From NCBI GenBank assembly GCA_003993805.1, contig RSEF01000003.1, forward strand, positions 59,982,732-60,046,731: a stretch of DNA of 64,000 bases, written 5' to 3'. Under the pieces are notes generated by a model that saw only the letters and a list, made by a program, of their open reading frames with translations, was not told where the DNA came from and did not search any database. This DNA comes from Himantopus leucocephalus. Its lineage: Eukaryota; Chordata; Aves; Charadriiformes; Recurvirostridae. Positions 46,279-60,500 of this stretch are shown piece after piece (the first letter of the stretch is position 1; each line of letters opens with the position of its first letter). Both the position numbers and the translations under genes were made by a program.

Positions 46279-49200
46279 CAAGGAAAAAAGGACTTTAACT
46301 TTTTTTTTGTGAATTAAAAACAATTTATCAGTGAGTAATGGCATTTTTAGAATGGATTGCTAAAGGTGGAAATAGCCAAACCACATGCTCAATTTCTGGA
46401 TAAGCTTCTACGCAGATGAGCTAGGTACTCTTACTTTGGCTTGCTATGGTCAGCCTCCTATGTGTTAAAACTGGATCTGTGCAAAAGTGGAGGTTCTAGT
46501 TTTGGGGCGCTGGGATGCATGGGGATACGTGCTAGTACTTGTGGATTTTTTCAAGCAGGAGGTGTATAGAGGACAGCAGCAGAGAGGGTGACATCAGGAA
46601 CTGTACAGGACTCCCCCTTTCCTGAGAACTTGTGATATATGTAGGGATTGAAGGATTCAAGGACTGAGTCCTGAGTATTAAAGATATGCAGGTATGTAAG
46701 TCACATTGATTTCAACAGCTTAGGCACTCTGAGCGCGGGCCTAAGCTGTGAAGAAAGGTACAAAGTGCAGGCAGCACATGGAGCTGGACCACTCTCTACC
46801 TGCTAACTCCTTTGCCACTCAGTTTCATACCGGTGCTGTGCCGAGCTCTGCAGAGGAGATAGCAACACTGAGACGCTACTGTATCAAGTGCAGATGGAGA
46901 TTGCATACAGTAATGCATGGTATTTAGAGGTGGGCTTATATCTTTGGCAGGTCAGGATTTGTCAGTGAATTTTACAGTAAGGTTTAGGTCTTAAAAAAAA
47001 CTTGAAGCTCAAATTGAAAGGCAAAGCACCTTATAAATCATGGGTGTAAACTCTGCTTGGCCTTGACATGAGCCAGCTATAGTCCAGAGGACATGAATTT
47101 TTTTATCTGTGATGAGGCAAAAGATGTGTTGCCTGTGCTTGGAGTTTACATGGAAAGTTTTGCCCAGGTCTATGTAAAACTTTCCCTAATAATTCTTTCA
47201 AGATGCTAAAGTCAGTCAGTTATTCTCACGTGAGTGTTTATCCCTAAGAGAGTACTAAATCTGTACCTTAACATCTCAAAGACATGAAAGCATGTTAACC
47301 AAGAGACAGTGGCGGTAGTTCTACGGCTGCTGAACACTCAGAAAAGACTACTGTGGGGAAGTTACCAGAACAACTGCATTAACCATTGCTGATGTGACAG
47401 AAATATTCAGAGAACATGAGAAACATACTCCTAATGTGGATATCACTCTGTAAATATGTAGAATGCTCAGAGTATGACAGTGGCTGGAGCTACAGGAATC
47501 TATACATAAACACATCAATCGTCTCATATATCTGCAGATATTCACACTACAGAATAAAGCGCAAACATATGCAATGGCCTGAGACTGTATCAATTAGGGT
47601 CAAACCCTGCTCCTGTTACACAAGAAAGGTAGCACTTTCCTGGTGAGTATGCTGCTTTTTTCAGCTTTAAATATTTGCACAGTGATGAGCTATTCCATGT
47701 GGGTAAAGGCAGTTGATGCTGGCCAACAGCAACTTTCTCTGTTAGTGGCTGCCTACAAGATTTTAAAACGTGATGTGAAAACGTGGTCTGATTGCCGTGG
47801 TGGCCCTGAGGAGGGCAGCGTGAACTAGGCAAAGGCAGCAGTTCACTTAAATAAAAATTGCTGGCCATTTTAACTGGCCATTTCAATAAAAATCAAACCC
47901 AACTCCTACAGAAATTTACGTGACAAAAAAAGTAAGTGCAAGAAAAGAGAATAATGTGGTCATTAACCAGAGCAAACTTGGGCTGTGATACAGAGATTCT
48001 GTTTTTTCAAGGCTCAAATGTTCTGATTCAGCAGTAAAACTGGTAATGTGCTGCTGTTAGCTCATGCGTTATGTTACAGGGCTGTAAGTAAGGATTTGAA
48101 TGTGTTATGTGAGAAAGCCTTTGTATCCACACGTGTAAGTCTACTTTGTGCTACTGACTGAGGTGCTTCCCCACTCACAAGCGGAAAGCAGAAAAGCCGC
48201 TGTAGCGTGGTACAGCTGGCCATGCTTGGGGTGTTCAGAGTTGGGGTGTCCCCTTCTGAAGCTTAGGACAGGCTGGTGCCAGCACCTATTTCCTGGGACT
48301 GTTCTGGCAGACTCCTCCTTTGCGCTAAAAGCTTGCTTTGTGAGGCCTGAAGGGTAGCGAACTGGCAGCCTTAAGCCCAAAGTATACATGAAATGGACTG
48401 CACAGGTCTATGAAATGGTGACTTCACATGTTTAGTGTTGTATTTCTTTGGCGCTTGCTGATGTCTATGGCTAAACTAGCAAAAAAATAGCTGGGCATCT
48501 GATGAACCAACTCATTTTATTTTATTTATTTATATTTTGAAGGTGCAGCAGAAAGCTTCTGCAGCTCAGATTAATGGTTCCTGAAGTGGCCATGAGCTGC
48601 TCTCCTCACTTGCTTACCATTTTACATACAAGGAAAAGGAAGAGCAACACATGCTAAACTTTGCTTATGTAAAGCCTACTGCTTCAAAGATTCCTTCACC
48701 CCACCCCCATTCTTTTAAATTACATTTCTGGAATTACTTAAAGTTACTAATGACCTCTTATGGAATAGTGTTAATGAGTAGAGCCACTGAGGCTGACAGT
48801 GGGCACTTAGTGCATAATTTGGACGGCAAAGTTTAAGATAGGGCAACAGCAATATAGCAAACTTACTCCTACTCATTTCCAGTATGGCATTTGTAGTGTA
48901 AAAAGTTGAAATGAAGTGATATTTTGCGTCAGTAAAATCAAATAACACTAGGCTATGCTTTTTTCATGGACTTGAGGGAGGTGGTGGGGGAACACTGGCA
49001 CTCCTAGAGCTTTTCTTTCTGTTTTACAGAAGGGTATTTGCATTGCAACCACAACACACAACCACAGTGTTTCCTAGATACTAGGCCCTCTTTTGGAGTC
49101 CTGAGTGATTCCATTGGTATTGCTATCAATTTTACTTCTCCAACATAAGTTAGGGATTTGCTTTAGTTTTAGATCAGGTACAACAAGGATCTGCATCCAT

Positions 49201-50837
49201 TCAATGCATGTATAATGAAAAAGAGCAGAGTTTTGCATACAGTTTATTATTCTGACCTCTGTTGTTGCCTAATTGATATACTGCTTTTAAAGCACTTCCG
49301 TATAGATGCCCAACAAAAACTTTAACAAAAATATAACCACCTTTTTACTCTACCTAAAGATGAGTAAGAAAGATATGGCAACAAATCAAACCATGCCGTT
49401 ACTCTCCCATATACCACGGGCTAATTTCACCTGTCTCTGAGGAAGTATTAAAATTGTTGGGGGAAAATGGACAGTTGATGAAATTGTTAAATTACTCATT
49501 TATAAAGTCAATGTAGGTGGTAAGAAAGAGTGGTTTTTAAGGAATTTTTATGTCCTTTAAACAATTTAGCAAAGGTACTTTTGAAAGAAAGAGAAACAGC
49601 TTGACTGGCACTACAGAAAGTTATGGGACAAATATTCCCTGCACAAGTCCAGCAGATGACAAATGGGAAATGGGCAACGGAGGGAAAAAGCAGGAGGATA
49701 GTGGCAGACTCTTTGTGAATACATCAGCTTGGGTGATGGCTGTTCAGTGGAGCCTCCCGGCTTCCTCTGGTTTTGTGTATTTAAAATGCTAAAAGTAGTC
49801 AGTTGTGCAGAATCCAGGCCTGATATAAAGAGATGCCGTTTTGAGGATGCTTTGGAGCAGAGACTGAAGCTGTATATTTAGTTGGTGTGCACATTTTAAA
49901 AGCCTTGGGAGAACATCATTAAGGGGTCACCCAAGATTAAAATCAACTTACTTTCAACAAATTATTTCAACTTCTGATCATCAAATTATGCAGTATGGGA
50001 GTATGAGATGGAACATCCCAGGGGCTGTGACATAACTTGTGCAGCAAGGTAACCCTTTGCTGTGTCTAATGTGAACAACATCGCATATGTACTTGACAAT
50101 ACAATAGTCAATCCTTCCCCTTCTCCTCCCCCTTAATAATATCAGCAAATTGTAGTAGTGCCCATAGGAGTACTGCACAGAGGGGGATGTACCTCCATGA
50201 GGATGTGCCTCCTTCTATTTACAGCAGCAGACAAGAAATGGGAAACAGGAAACATACCTTCCTTTTAGACTATTTTCCATCTTGATTCAGCTCAATGTGG
50301 AGTGATAAGCTAAGTTTAACAAAGGTGGTAAGGGTGTTCCTGGTTACAGCAGCTCTATGTAAGCAAACATATAATTTCCAGTAGAAGCATAAGCTAACTT
50401 AGCTGCAGTGTTGCTTAAACTGGAACACTTAATCTTTACTCTGTTTAGTTGAATGCTGGATATTGGCACATGCTGGTATTTGCTTTGTGTTGTGTCTTCC
50501 CCCCAGTTTCACAGGAAACAGCAAAATAAACTTCCCTGTTGCCCTTAGCGGGAATTAGACATGTGGAACAATGATCAGCTGTAGGCATAGCTGAAGAGGC
50601 AGCCAGGGTAGTGTTGTAGAGAAGGCAGCTTGACAGTGCCATTTCTCTTCAAGCAATACTCCACAAGAGCAATGAAAGGATGACTAGTCTGTGCTTTGTT
50701 CACCAGTTTTAGACCTGGGATACTTAATAGTCACTTTTTAGCTACCCTTAATGTGACCAGACTTCAAGGGCTCTTCTCAGAGCGAAATAAATTTCCACTT
50801 TCTCTAGTGAGTGAGGCATATAGTTACTACAATAATC

Positions 50838-51360
50838 TTTATTTGGCATTCCTCTCTCATGCTAATTTCAGAAGGAAAAAAAGTTACCCTAAACAAGTGT
50901 CACCTTTTTACTTGTCCTACAGCCTCACCCTCTTCCGACTTTAAAAAAAATAAATAAATAAAAGTTACATAGGCTTACTGGCCTGGTTTGACATCCAGAT
51001 GACAGTTGTGTTCACAGCTAATTGCAAGTGGGGAAGTTCTGCTGGAGGTTACTGTGGCTCCCACTCTTGCAAATTTGAATGAAAATGAAGGCTACTGAGA
51101 TGTATCACCCCTTTAGGTACCACCCTGATTTTACTGGCAGTTTTCTGGATTCTGGGGCCAGACCCCCTGGACACACTCATGCTTTGCCTCCTTTGCTAGT
51201 GAGGGAGGGACACACAGTCTCAAGTGGATAGAGGATATACATCAACAAGCTCATTGTTTCTTAATTTTTCACCAACAAATAGGCAATTAATGAACCTCAA
51301 ATACATCTTTACTGTATACCTTGGATGTCTTCTCCCCTTTGCAACAGAGCACAGCTAGGT
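50838..51360 (-). other. ARFGEF3: ARFGEF3 3'UTR (minimal)
   Basis: The interval from the stop codon to the first AATAAA on the gene's strand (TTTATT at 50838-50843) contains no frame. Mammalian ARFGEF3 has a longer 3'UTR, so transcripts may extend further left. Confidence 0.4.
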
Positions 51361-51552
51361 TTAAATGATGATATCATAGACTCGGCCCACTCTTCCCAGC
51401 CACTCCCGTACTGCCTGGCGGACACGGATATCTGTCACGTGGCAAGTCAGCTGGCTGATACAGGGGAACACCGCTGGCTGCAGGGCTGTGAAAGTTTGGT
51501 CTGGCAGGGCCTGGATCTGGTTGAGAACGGTCAGCACCATGTTGGTCCATGC
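51361..51552 (-). CDS. ARFGEF3: ARFGEF3 last coding exon
   Basis: The exon begins after ...TTTGTAG (51553-51554) and encodes AWTNMVLTVLNQIQALPDQT, then TFTALQPAVFPCISQLTCHV, then RQAVREWLGRVGRVYDIII and TAA at 51361-51363. This is the highly conserved C-terminal helical end of BIG-family proteins. It joins in phase 0 to ...DAEAQIQ. Two longer frames on either strand at this place are shadows. Confidence 0.96.
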   Translation of the reverse strand, partial: AWTNMVLTVLNQIQALPDQTFTALQPAVFPCISQLTCHVTDIRVRQAVREWLGRVGRVYDIII

Positions 51553-54500
51553 CTACAAACAAATTGGATACAAAAAAAGACTCTTTAGAAGACCTTTCTA
51601 AACAGACAAGCTCATCGCTTGAGGCAGAAAATAAGATATCTGGTGGTTGCAGCCCCATGAAGACGGCTGAGTAAGGCCAGTACATTCATTTCATGTTCAC
51701 TGTGTCTTCCTAATTCACGTTCAGTACTGTAAGTCGTTGTTTGACTTTGTATTGCAGGTATCACGCTCACCCTTCATCACCTTTTATTTCATCCCACAGT
51801 GAACAATGACTTTAAAGTTTGATGCTTTCAACTGATTTGTTCACCTGGACGTGCAAGAAGCAAGTTTCTGTTTAGCAACAGAGCCCACTGTTTTTCTGCT
51901 GTGGAATTAACAGAAAAACCTTCTTAGGTACAAAAGCATTGTGACAAGCAGCATCACATTTTCAAAAGCCCTTAAGTGGGCTAGAGCCCTTAGCAGTAAG
52001 CAATGAGTTCATTGTAGGTTGTTAGTTCTTAGGACTAAGTGCAGCTTTGGCCCCAGTCACAGAAGCACTCTTGAAAGCTGTATATGCCTGGTAACACTTC
52101 CCTGAAGACTGATTTTCCTTTGATAGGACAGAATCAAGTTTTTATCAGTGCCAGCTGCTGAAATATTCAGTCCTCATCATGATGACTTCTTTATGTAAGG
52201 CAGACATATAATGAAGAGATTATAATAATTCTAATAACAGCAATAGAAAAAATATTTGTAGGTATCTTTTCAATTATTGCTATTATTATTAGCATTCTGC
52301 AAGTAGGTCCTACCTGTATCTGGGCCTCGGCATCCCTGACAGATATATTCAGAGAGCTGACTGTGGATCCTGAGCGTGGTCTCTTCTCTTGTCTCAAGAT
52401 CTCTGGACCAGCACTGAACGAATGCCTCATTTGACCTTGATCTATAAGATGTTGTGGCCGCTGGAGTATGGGTGAGTCTGGCCCTCTTGAACCCAGGAGC
52501 TCCCCTTTCTTTTCCACTTTGACCTCTTTGGTGAAGGATGTCATGGACTGTTGCTGCTTTCTTTTCTTGTATTCTGTCATGAGCTTGGAGATAGTTTTGT
52601 CAGCAGCTATGGTGTAGATCTTGTTGCCAGCACTCTCCCACCATTCTTTTTTCCTGGTTTGTTCTTTTTTCTCTGATTTAGGACTTAGGGGCGGGGGTAA
52701 CAGCAACATTTCTCCACTCCCTCCTCGGGGTGTCAGGCTGTCTCCCAGTTGGTCCCTGATTTGACTCCGGTCATCTTCTGATGGTGTGTCCTTTCCAGAT
52801 TGCCCTCCAGTCGATGGGGTGGAGGTTTCTGAGTGAAAGGATGGTAAAATGAAGAAAGGGTCGCCTTTGAACACTGGAGGCTCCTCTACGTTATTCTCCA
52901 GGTCCAGATGCATCTGGATATAGTTGTTGCACAGTTCCATACAGAGCTTATGAAGCCGCTTGATTAGCCATCCCCAGTCTGCATTGCTGACAGGCTGTAC
53001 ACTCAGAGATGGTATTCTAGCTCTCCACTGTCTCTTCTCCTTCCCTCGTGGGGGACTGACCTGGGCAGTTTCTTCAAAAATGTCTTCATCTTCTGAAGAA
53101 CACTGCTGTGATGAGTCTGTGCTTCTCTCATCATCTTCAAAGAGGATCTTCTTCACTTGCTCTGCAGTGATGTTCTCCTGGTTTGTCAGGATTGCACAAA
53201 CCAAAGCATGGAAGTAGATGTTGAAGCTCATTGCTGATTGGCGATACAAGTTGGCAGCTCCACTAATGCCAGACACTTTTTTCAGTAAACACTTCAACCC
53301 AGGTCTGGTGTCAAACTCTCTAGCTGTTCTATAGGAGTCCAGCAGTAAGTCAAAGATGACAGCCAGGTTTTGCATGGAGATGTACCTGAGAAAACCAGCC
53401 AACTTGTTTTCTGGTACTTGTATTGTCATTTTCTCCTCCAAGTTAGAAGGGCCTTTCACAAATTCTTCCAGTAAGATGTCATATAAATTCTGGAGCAGTA
53501 CTTGGTGGGACAGCAAGCTCACCACTATCGTCCTGAAAGGAATACTTGGTAAACCAAGCATCGGAAGGAGAAAAATAAAAAAAATTAAAATGGTGCATTG
53601 TGCTTTTACTACAAGCACAGGAATACTTCATATTTTAGAATCTAACATGAAAGATGCAAATGAAAGGCCAAATTGTTACAAAAAAGTGTAGGAAGATAAA
53701 AGTTGTCTAGAATGGTCTTTCAGCTACTCTTTTCAAATACTTTCCTAGAAGGGAGGACACTTACATTGGTTCAGAAAAATAACTGTCCACAGCAGGCACA
53801 CTAATGGCACTTGTGCATAGGTGGTATTAAAGCTCTGTTATAACTTTTGTCCCTTTTTCCAGAGATGTGTAGTACTGGGGGGGTTTCTGTTTTGATTTCA
53901 CGGCAGCTGCAAGTACTCTCAATATTTCAGCCTGCTATATCTGAGGAATTTGTTAACACACAAGTTATGCAGCACTTATGCCATTAGTCCGACTATATTT
54001 TCTATTTTTGTTGCTGAACTTTGACTAAGTTGAAATACCCTTAATGTTCCTCCACCTGCATTTCAGCAAACCTTAACTTTGCCATGACAAATTGAGGCCA
54101 GAACTAGTTTACCATGTTGTTTCCATTTCCACTAATGCCAGGAGTACTTCTCAAAAATAAAACAAAGAGCCAACCAACCAAAGAAAAAAAATCTACAGAA
54201 ACATCAGCAGTGCAATGGAGCATGCAAAGAAGCTTATGTCTTGCTGAAGGCACATTTCACTGTTTGCACTTAAGACTTCAACTTTGAACACTGACAGCCT
54301 AGCATGGAAATATCTGTTCCTAACCCTGTTTCCCACATGTGATACCAGGTGATTCTTAGCTGTGCTCCTGTTAGAGAGATGCTGTGAATTGTTCTGGATC
54401 TCACTGATTTTTGATTTGCACAGGGAACCCAGGAATGGCAAATTCCCCCAGCCAAAGTTTTCAGGTCATTCACTAGTAAGTAACATTGAGAGGCTTACAG

Positions 54501-57500
54501 GCAAGGGAGGTGAGGAAGACAGGGTGGACGGGATCGTTGGTTGGTATCTCATGGATTTTAAATTATAAACCGTGAAACCTATTTTAAGGCATTTAAAAAA
54601 AGGTCTTTGCATAAGGTTACAGTGGTGATGTTATAAATGAAGCTGATGCTCTGGTACACATGGTAATACTTATTCTGATTTAGGGAACTATAATGGGTCA
54701 CATTTTAATTGGCACTGCTATCTAGTGAGGAAGGGATTTTTCAGTTTGCTTGCAATACTGAAGTTTTAGGTCTAAGTCAAAGTAAATCTTCATGTAACAT
54801 GAGATTTTCAATTGTAGACCTTTAATTTTTTTGTTGCAAAAAACTATTCTACTTTCATTAAACAACTTCCAAAAGTGTTTTCAAAATACCAAAACAAAAA
54901 GTCGTCTTTTTTTTTAGAAATCATGTCAAAACTCAATTTTGAGAATGCAACTTAGAATATCCAGAAAAACACATATTTTAACTCTCAAAATTTTGCCTTA
55001 TGTTAATTGACTTATAAAAGCACACAAATGGTCCTGACTTAAAAACAAAACAAAACAAAACTGCCCCAAAAATAAACCTCCTGAGACTTTTGAGGGACTA
55101 CCATATGCTTGGCCATGTAGAAGCTACAGGTCAGACAAAACTGTGCTTCTAGGGTTAATTTACCTATGTCAGTTTGCTTACCGTGACACAGCTGTCAGTG
55201 TCAGATACAACAGTAAAATTTAATACTGTTATTATCTGACAGTGCTAAAATCTTGATGACTAATACATACATTGGAGCTCTTTACGGGGAAGCAGTTTTC
55301 TGCTGTAAAAATCATTAGAGGCTCTGACTCAGAAAAGCTCTTAAGAGCATGTATAAAGTTAAATGAGCGCTTGCATTGATTTCAAGAGACTAATCCTGTT
55401 CCAAAAGCAGGATCAGACTGGAGATCTGCTTTTCCTTCTAATAGCCAAAAAGTCAGTTTCCAAGGACAGTTTAAAGTACTGCTCAATTCTGAAAGTAACT
55501 AGTACAGAGCTATACGTGAAAACACACAATGCCAAAGCTGGTTAAGGATAGTATTTTCTTATTCTGCCCAAAGTTTCGAACTGAAATATATTATTACTTT
55601 TTAGGAAGAAGAAAAGCTCCCTTACCCCAGCTTCCTGTGAAACGATGCAGCATTAAGGAAACAAAAGCAAAAAGGGAGAAGAGAAACCCCACTAAGGTTA
55701 AAGTAAAACTTTTGAAAGGCCACAGTTACTAGCATGCAAGACTGGCGTATTACTGCACTGCTGTAGCAAATAATATGAAAAACAGTGGCACAGTCAACTT
55801 TTGAGCCCTGTTTTAGTCAAAAATGAGCATTGCTGGGGTAACATTTGCCTATCGGCATATACACTTTTTGCAGTTGTTTAGACAAAGCGTAGTGTGAGAG
55901 CATTCAGAGTTTGTATTAATTGCAAGCTTTGTTTAAAGACAAGCAAGACCCATGCTACCTTTATGAATGCAGCCTGTTAGATTGCCATGAGAGGGGAGTA
56001 CTCCAGTCTTTTGCTTTGCATTCATTATAACAAGAAGAATGATCTGCAAACCTTTGAATAAAGCAGATATTTTCCCACCAAGAAGGAAGGATTTAGACTG
56101 TGATCTCAACCTTTCTTCATCTTTGCGCAGGGCCCTGTTCTCTGAAGGTGAGCCAACAGAGCACCTGCTCTTGGGGAAAACTTCTGTACAGCTGTGTAGG
56201 AACAGAGACATCTTGCATGGTCTCTCTTCCTGTCCATCCAAAGAAGGACCATCACATTCTGGCTCCTTGTTGCAAGCAATAGTTTAGTTTTGAATGAGAA
56301 CGCCTGAAGTGGTACAGAAGCAGGTTTGGTATCTAGTAAAAGACAATTTCATGCCATGTATTACATACCTTGCAATACAAACACAAACCCTGAATGCAGA
56401 ACTCTAATTCTTGGCCCTATTGATGTTGCAGCAGTTGTTTAAACAACCAAGTGCAGGCAAAAAGAAATATTCTTTGACAGGATCAGATTGTCATGCAAAT
56501 GCATGAGTTTCTGAGGTGGTAACATATAGGACTTCCACAAAAAATAAAGTGCCAAGCAAAAACAACATTCCCTAGATCAGTACGTTCACAGTTTCGCAGC
56601 TTTGGATGTGGTCTCTTCAATTTACTCTGCTCCAGTTTATCCATTAACTTTTTCTACCTTCTTAATCCAGTAATACTGACTTTAAAAGACCATCAGTGAA
56701 GCAGACATTATTTCATTTGCTAGGTATCACTACAAACGTAACAGTACTTCCAAAACTTTCTTCAAACTGTACTTCTTAAAGAAAAGAATCTCAATATGGG
56801 AAAAATTTTCCTAGTATTTCCTATGAGAATTCTTTTCTTGATTTCATCTGCATTTCATCTACTTAAAGGCTTTGTATGACTTGTGTATCCTTCAGGTATT
56901 TGTAACCTAAAAACTTTTACTATCTATTAGAAGCGTTTTCCTTATTTAGCTTTCTAAGGGCCATGTTATAGACCCTGACATAGGCTTGTCTATAACTGTA
57001 AAAGCTCTTGCACGTGCCTGCTCACCAACGTACGAACATGGGGGCATTTGGAGTGCAGACAGTAGTAAACTATTGTCTCCTGTGTCACAAAACCTGATTT
57101 TTACTTGATTGGTGTATTTAATTTTTTTGATGAGACCTATGGAGAGGCATGGTTTGCCAGGCTTTGTTCACATCTCTACCAGCCTGATAATATTTTTATC
57201 TTGCTTTTAATGACACAGTATTTTCCTGAGAAGATATTTTACCTTCTCTGGGTATGCCCATTTGGTTTCTTATCTGGTGGCAGGTCAATGATGAGCACGC
57301 ACGACTGGGCATGTTCAAACCCTTCCTTGTTGCTAGGGGTCTTCGGGGAGCACTGAGTCTCCAGCATGAAGACCTAGAAAACAACAAGTTACACAAAACA
57401 ATCAGTTTAGCACTTGCACTGCACCCTTGGGGGGTCTGAGAATAGGATTTGTGAAAGATCTGATATAATGATTTACTTTACAGTAATGGACGGAATGCAC

Positions 57501-60500
57501 AGTACCCTACCAGGCAGACCTTCCTTAGAGCACGCTGCTTTGGTAAAACAGCCTCAGAGCCATGGACTACCTCCAGACATCCAGCAAAGCACAGGGCAAA
57601 GGATAGACATCTTTGTCTTTGAACTTGTATAAGGAATAGTACCAAACACCAAAACAAGCTTTCTGCTATCTGTATGCTACTATCAGAAAATATCATGTAC
57701 AGCAGAGACAAGAACCCATTTGCATAGTTAGCCTGTTGTACCTAAAAAGGCTGGTTGTTGGAAGGATTATTTTCAACCATGAAGATACAACAGACACCTA
57801 ACTTGAAATTCTTTGAGTGGGAAATGGGGAAACAAGTCTCAGTTTCTGTAGCTTTGTTTTGTATCTTAGTAGTTGTGTCAAATCCCCACTGAGGACTCAA
57901 GCGAGTGCCACTGATAGTTTACAAGAAAAGTATAAATGACACATTCCCTGCTTTCTTGAGTTGTGCACCTTTAAAACATTTTTTCTATTCAAACAAAGTC
58001 TGCCACTGCCCTATTATTTGTGATCACAAATCCTGGTCTGTGTGTCTCAGATTTTCAAGCAGCATCAGGGTATGATCAATCAAGTCAGAAATTGACACCA
58101 AACATCTGTTGGCTCATCTAATCCAGCTGCTTTCCCATGCTGGAACTGCCATACAGTATTTACAGTTTTATGGTACCCTGCACGTCATTAAGTTCAGTCT
58201 GTTGTATTTCAAAGAACTTGTTTCATGTAACCACTTTCATAAAACGAACAACACCCACTGCAGTCAAAAGGACCCTGAGAAGCTTATCTCCAAGCTTGCT
58301 CTGCTGATTAGGAGTTAGTGGTGAGTTTTAAATCATTTGTAAAATGTCAGCGTTATCCTCTAGTTCACAGTAACTCTTCTTCTTCTCTACAATCTATACC
58401 CAGGTATTCATAGAGAAAAAAATCTGCATTCCTCTTTAAACTCTGCTTTGATAGGTTGAACAAATCTTGTTTTTCTAGTTTCATATCACAGTCTCCGTTC
58501 TAGTGCATTTTTTGCCCTTTGAAATGATCATTCTTTAACACAGTAGTTAAAAACATATATGACATTCTAGATGACAATTCAGAGTGCCACTACCATTTCC
58601 TCTTTATCAGAATCATTTCCACTGGTGTATACTAGGGTTTCCTTTTTTAAAGATACATTACACAATAGGCTCATCGTCCGTCCTCCTTAGGCACCTATGC
58701 ATCTTCCCCCACCTTAGGCATTCCTAATCCTTACTTATAGGGAGACAGTTTTAAGGGTTTTTTTTCCAGCTTTTATTACTTTTTCTCAATACTACTGTTA
58801 GACAAATAAATGTTAGTCTGCTGATGAGGAAGTCTTTGCCCGTAGGGATTATGAGGAAGGTCGTGGTAAAGCTGTGCTTTCATCAAGAAAAGCCCCAAGT
58901 GTAAAAGGTTCTATGGCTTCCCCTGAAACATCAGTCAGTACCTGTTGTGCCATGGCTCTGATTCTCCAGTATTCAGCTTCAGCACTTGGTGAGAGGGAAG
59001 GGGCTGCCACCTTCACTTCACAGGCATCTCCACTAAAGCTTTCAGAACCACTGTGGAAATAGCCCAACAGGTTCTATAGAGAGACACAACATCAGACTTT
59101 CACTGTGCGTTAAATGAAGTCAGTGACTGTAGTGTTGTCCAGCCTGTTCACGTGTAATGCAATACTCGGTGATCTGTCCCATTACCATCAGCTGGTCACC
59201 TGCTATTTAGCATTTGATGTGTTTGATACAAAGGCATTACAACTTCTTATGTAGTCCAGCCTGTGGTGACTTAACAAGACTTTTTTGTTACAGGAAAGAT
59301 AGTGAGTTGACAAATAATCTATATGGAGCATGCAGCTACAGGATCAAGTAAGCAGCTTTATCTTCTGTCTAGTTTTAGCCAATCCAGAGGAAGAAACAGA
59401 TCAAAAGGGAAGTTTTCACCTACTAAACTCTTCTGATTTCATACTGGCAGGGCAATTTAAAATAAGTCTGGACTGTTAGTTACTAGTGTTGTCTACACAT
59501 GTTTAGATAAACTGATTTCAATCTGCATTGTTGATCCAAGACCCTTCATTGTGAGTGAACTGACAAAATAACAAAAGCTACCACATAATCCTTATGCTTC
59601 TTTTCTTGGCTCTATACCCAAAAACTTTACTTAAAAAGAAAAAGCAACCTGTCAAAAGTTAGTGAGTCTATAACTAGTTTAATTATATTTTGACTGTCAG
59701 CAAAAAGGCAGTTTACCTTTACTGGCTCCAGAGTGGCAGAGAATGCATCCTGCAAGGCACAACACGCAAGCCTCCACATCTCTTCAGTAAAAACAGGCCC
59801 TGCTGTCACTAACACATACCTGCAAGGACACAGGAAAATGTTACCATATTCAAGAAAAAAATAGACAATTCTTACTTGTAATAGGAGCAGGTTGAAAACA
59901 GAACAAAAGCACTACTCAGTAGCTAGCTAATGATATCTGATCTCATCAGTTGTTATCCTGATCTATTTTTGTAATTACACTACAGTTTTGACTTTTTTTT
60001 AATTCCCTTTGCCTTTCCTCTTTAAGTAGTCATCTTGCCAGGACAAAACCCGCACATTGTGTAACTATATAATGCAGTGCTTATTTTGATTATGACTGTA
60101 ATAACCTGAAGACTGTGAAAGATATTAATTATCTCTAAAGACCTATGAATTCCAACAGAGAGACTCTTGATTATTTTTCCTAAGGATTAATTATTGACTA
60201 ATTGCATATAAGTAATGTATAAGTGCTTTTTTATGGGAATGATACACATAGCAATGCCTAAAATCACAGGTTCTGAAGCAGACAGAAAACAGCAAGAAAA
60301 GGTTAGTAAGTCTAAAATTCATTATTTAAATAACGACAGATATATTGTAGCTTCTTTTCAGATTTTACCCAATTTAATCAGTCCACAAGTTCTTCAAAGA
60401 TATAAAGACATTGGGGTTTTTTTAATATGCTAACAGAGTGAATAGACTGTGTTACCTGATACAAGAACAGCCAACTCTGGAAATAATTTCTGTTGGTTCT

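Noticed and set aside
52960..53217. + strand frame over the large ARFGEF3 exon
   Set aside because: Antisense shadow of the acidic/Ser coding stretch.
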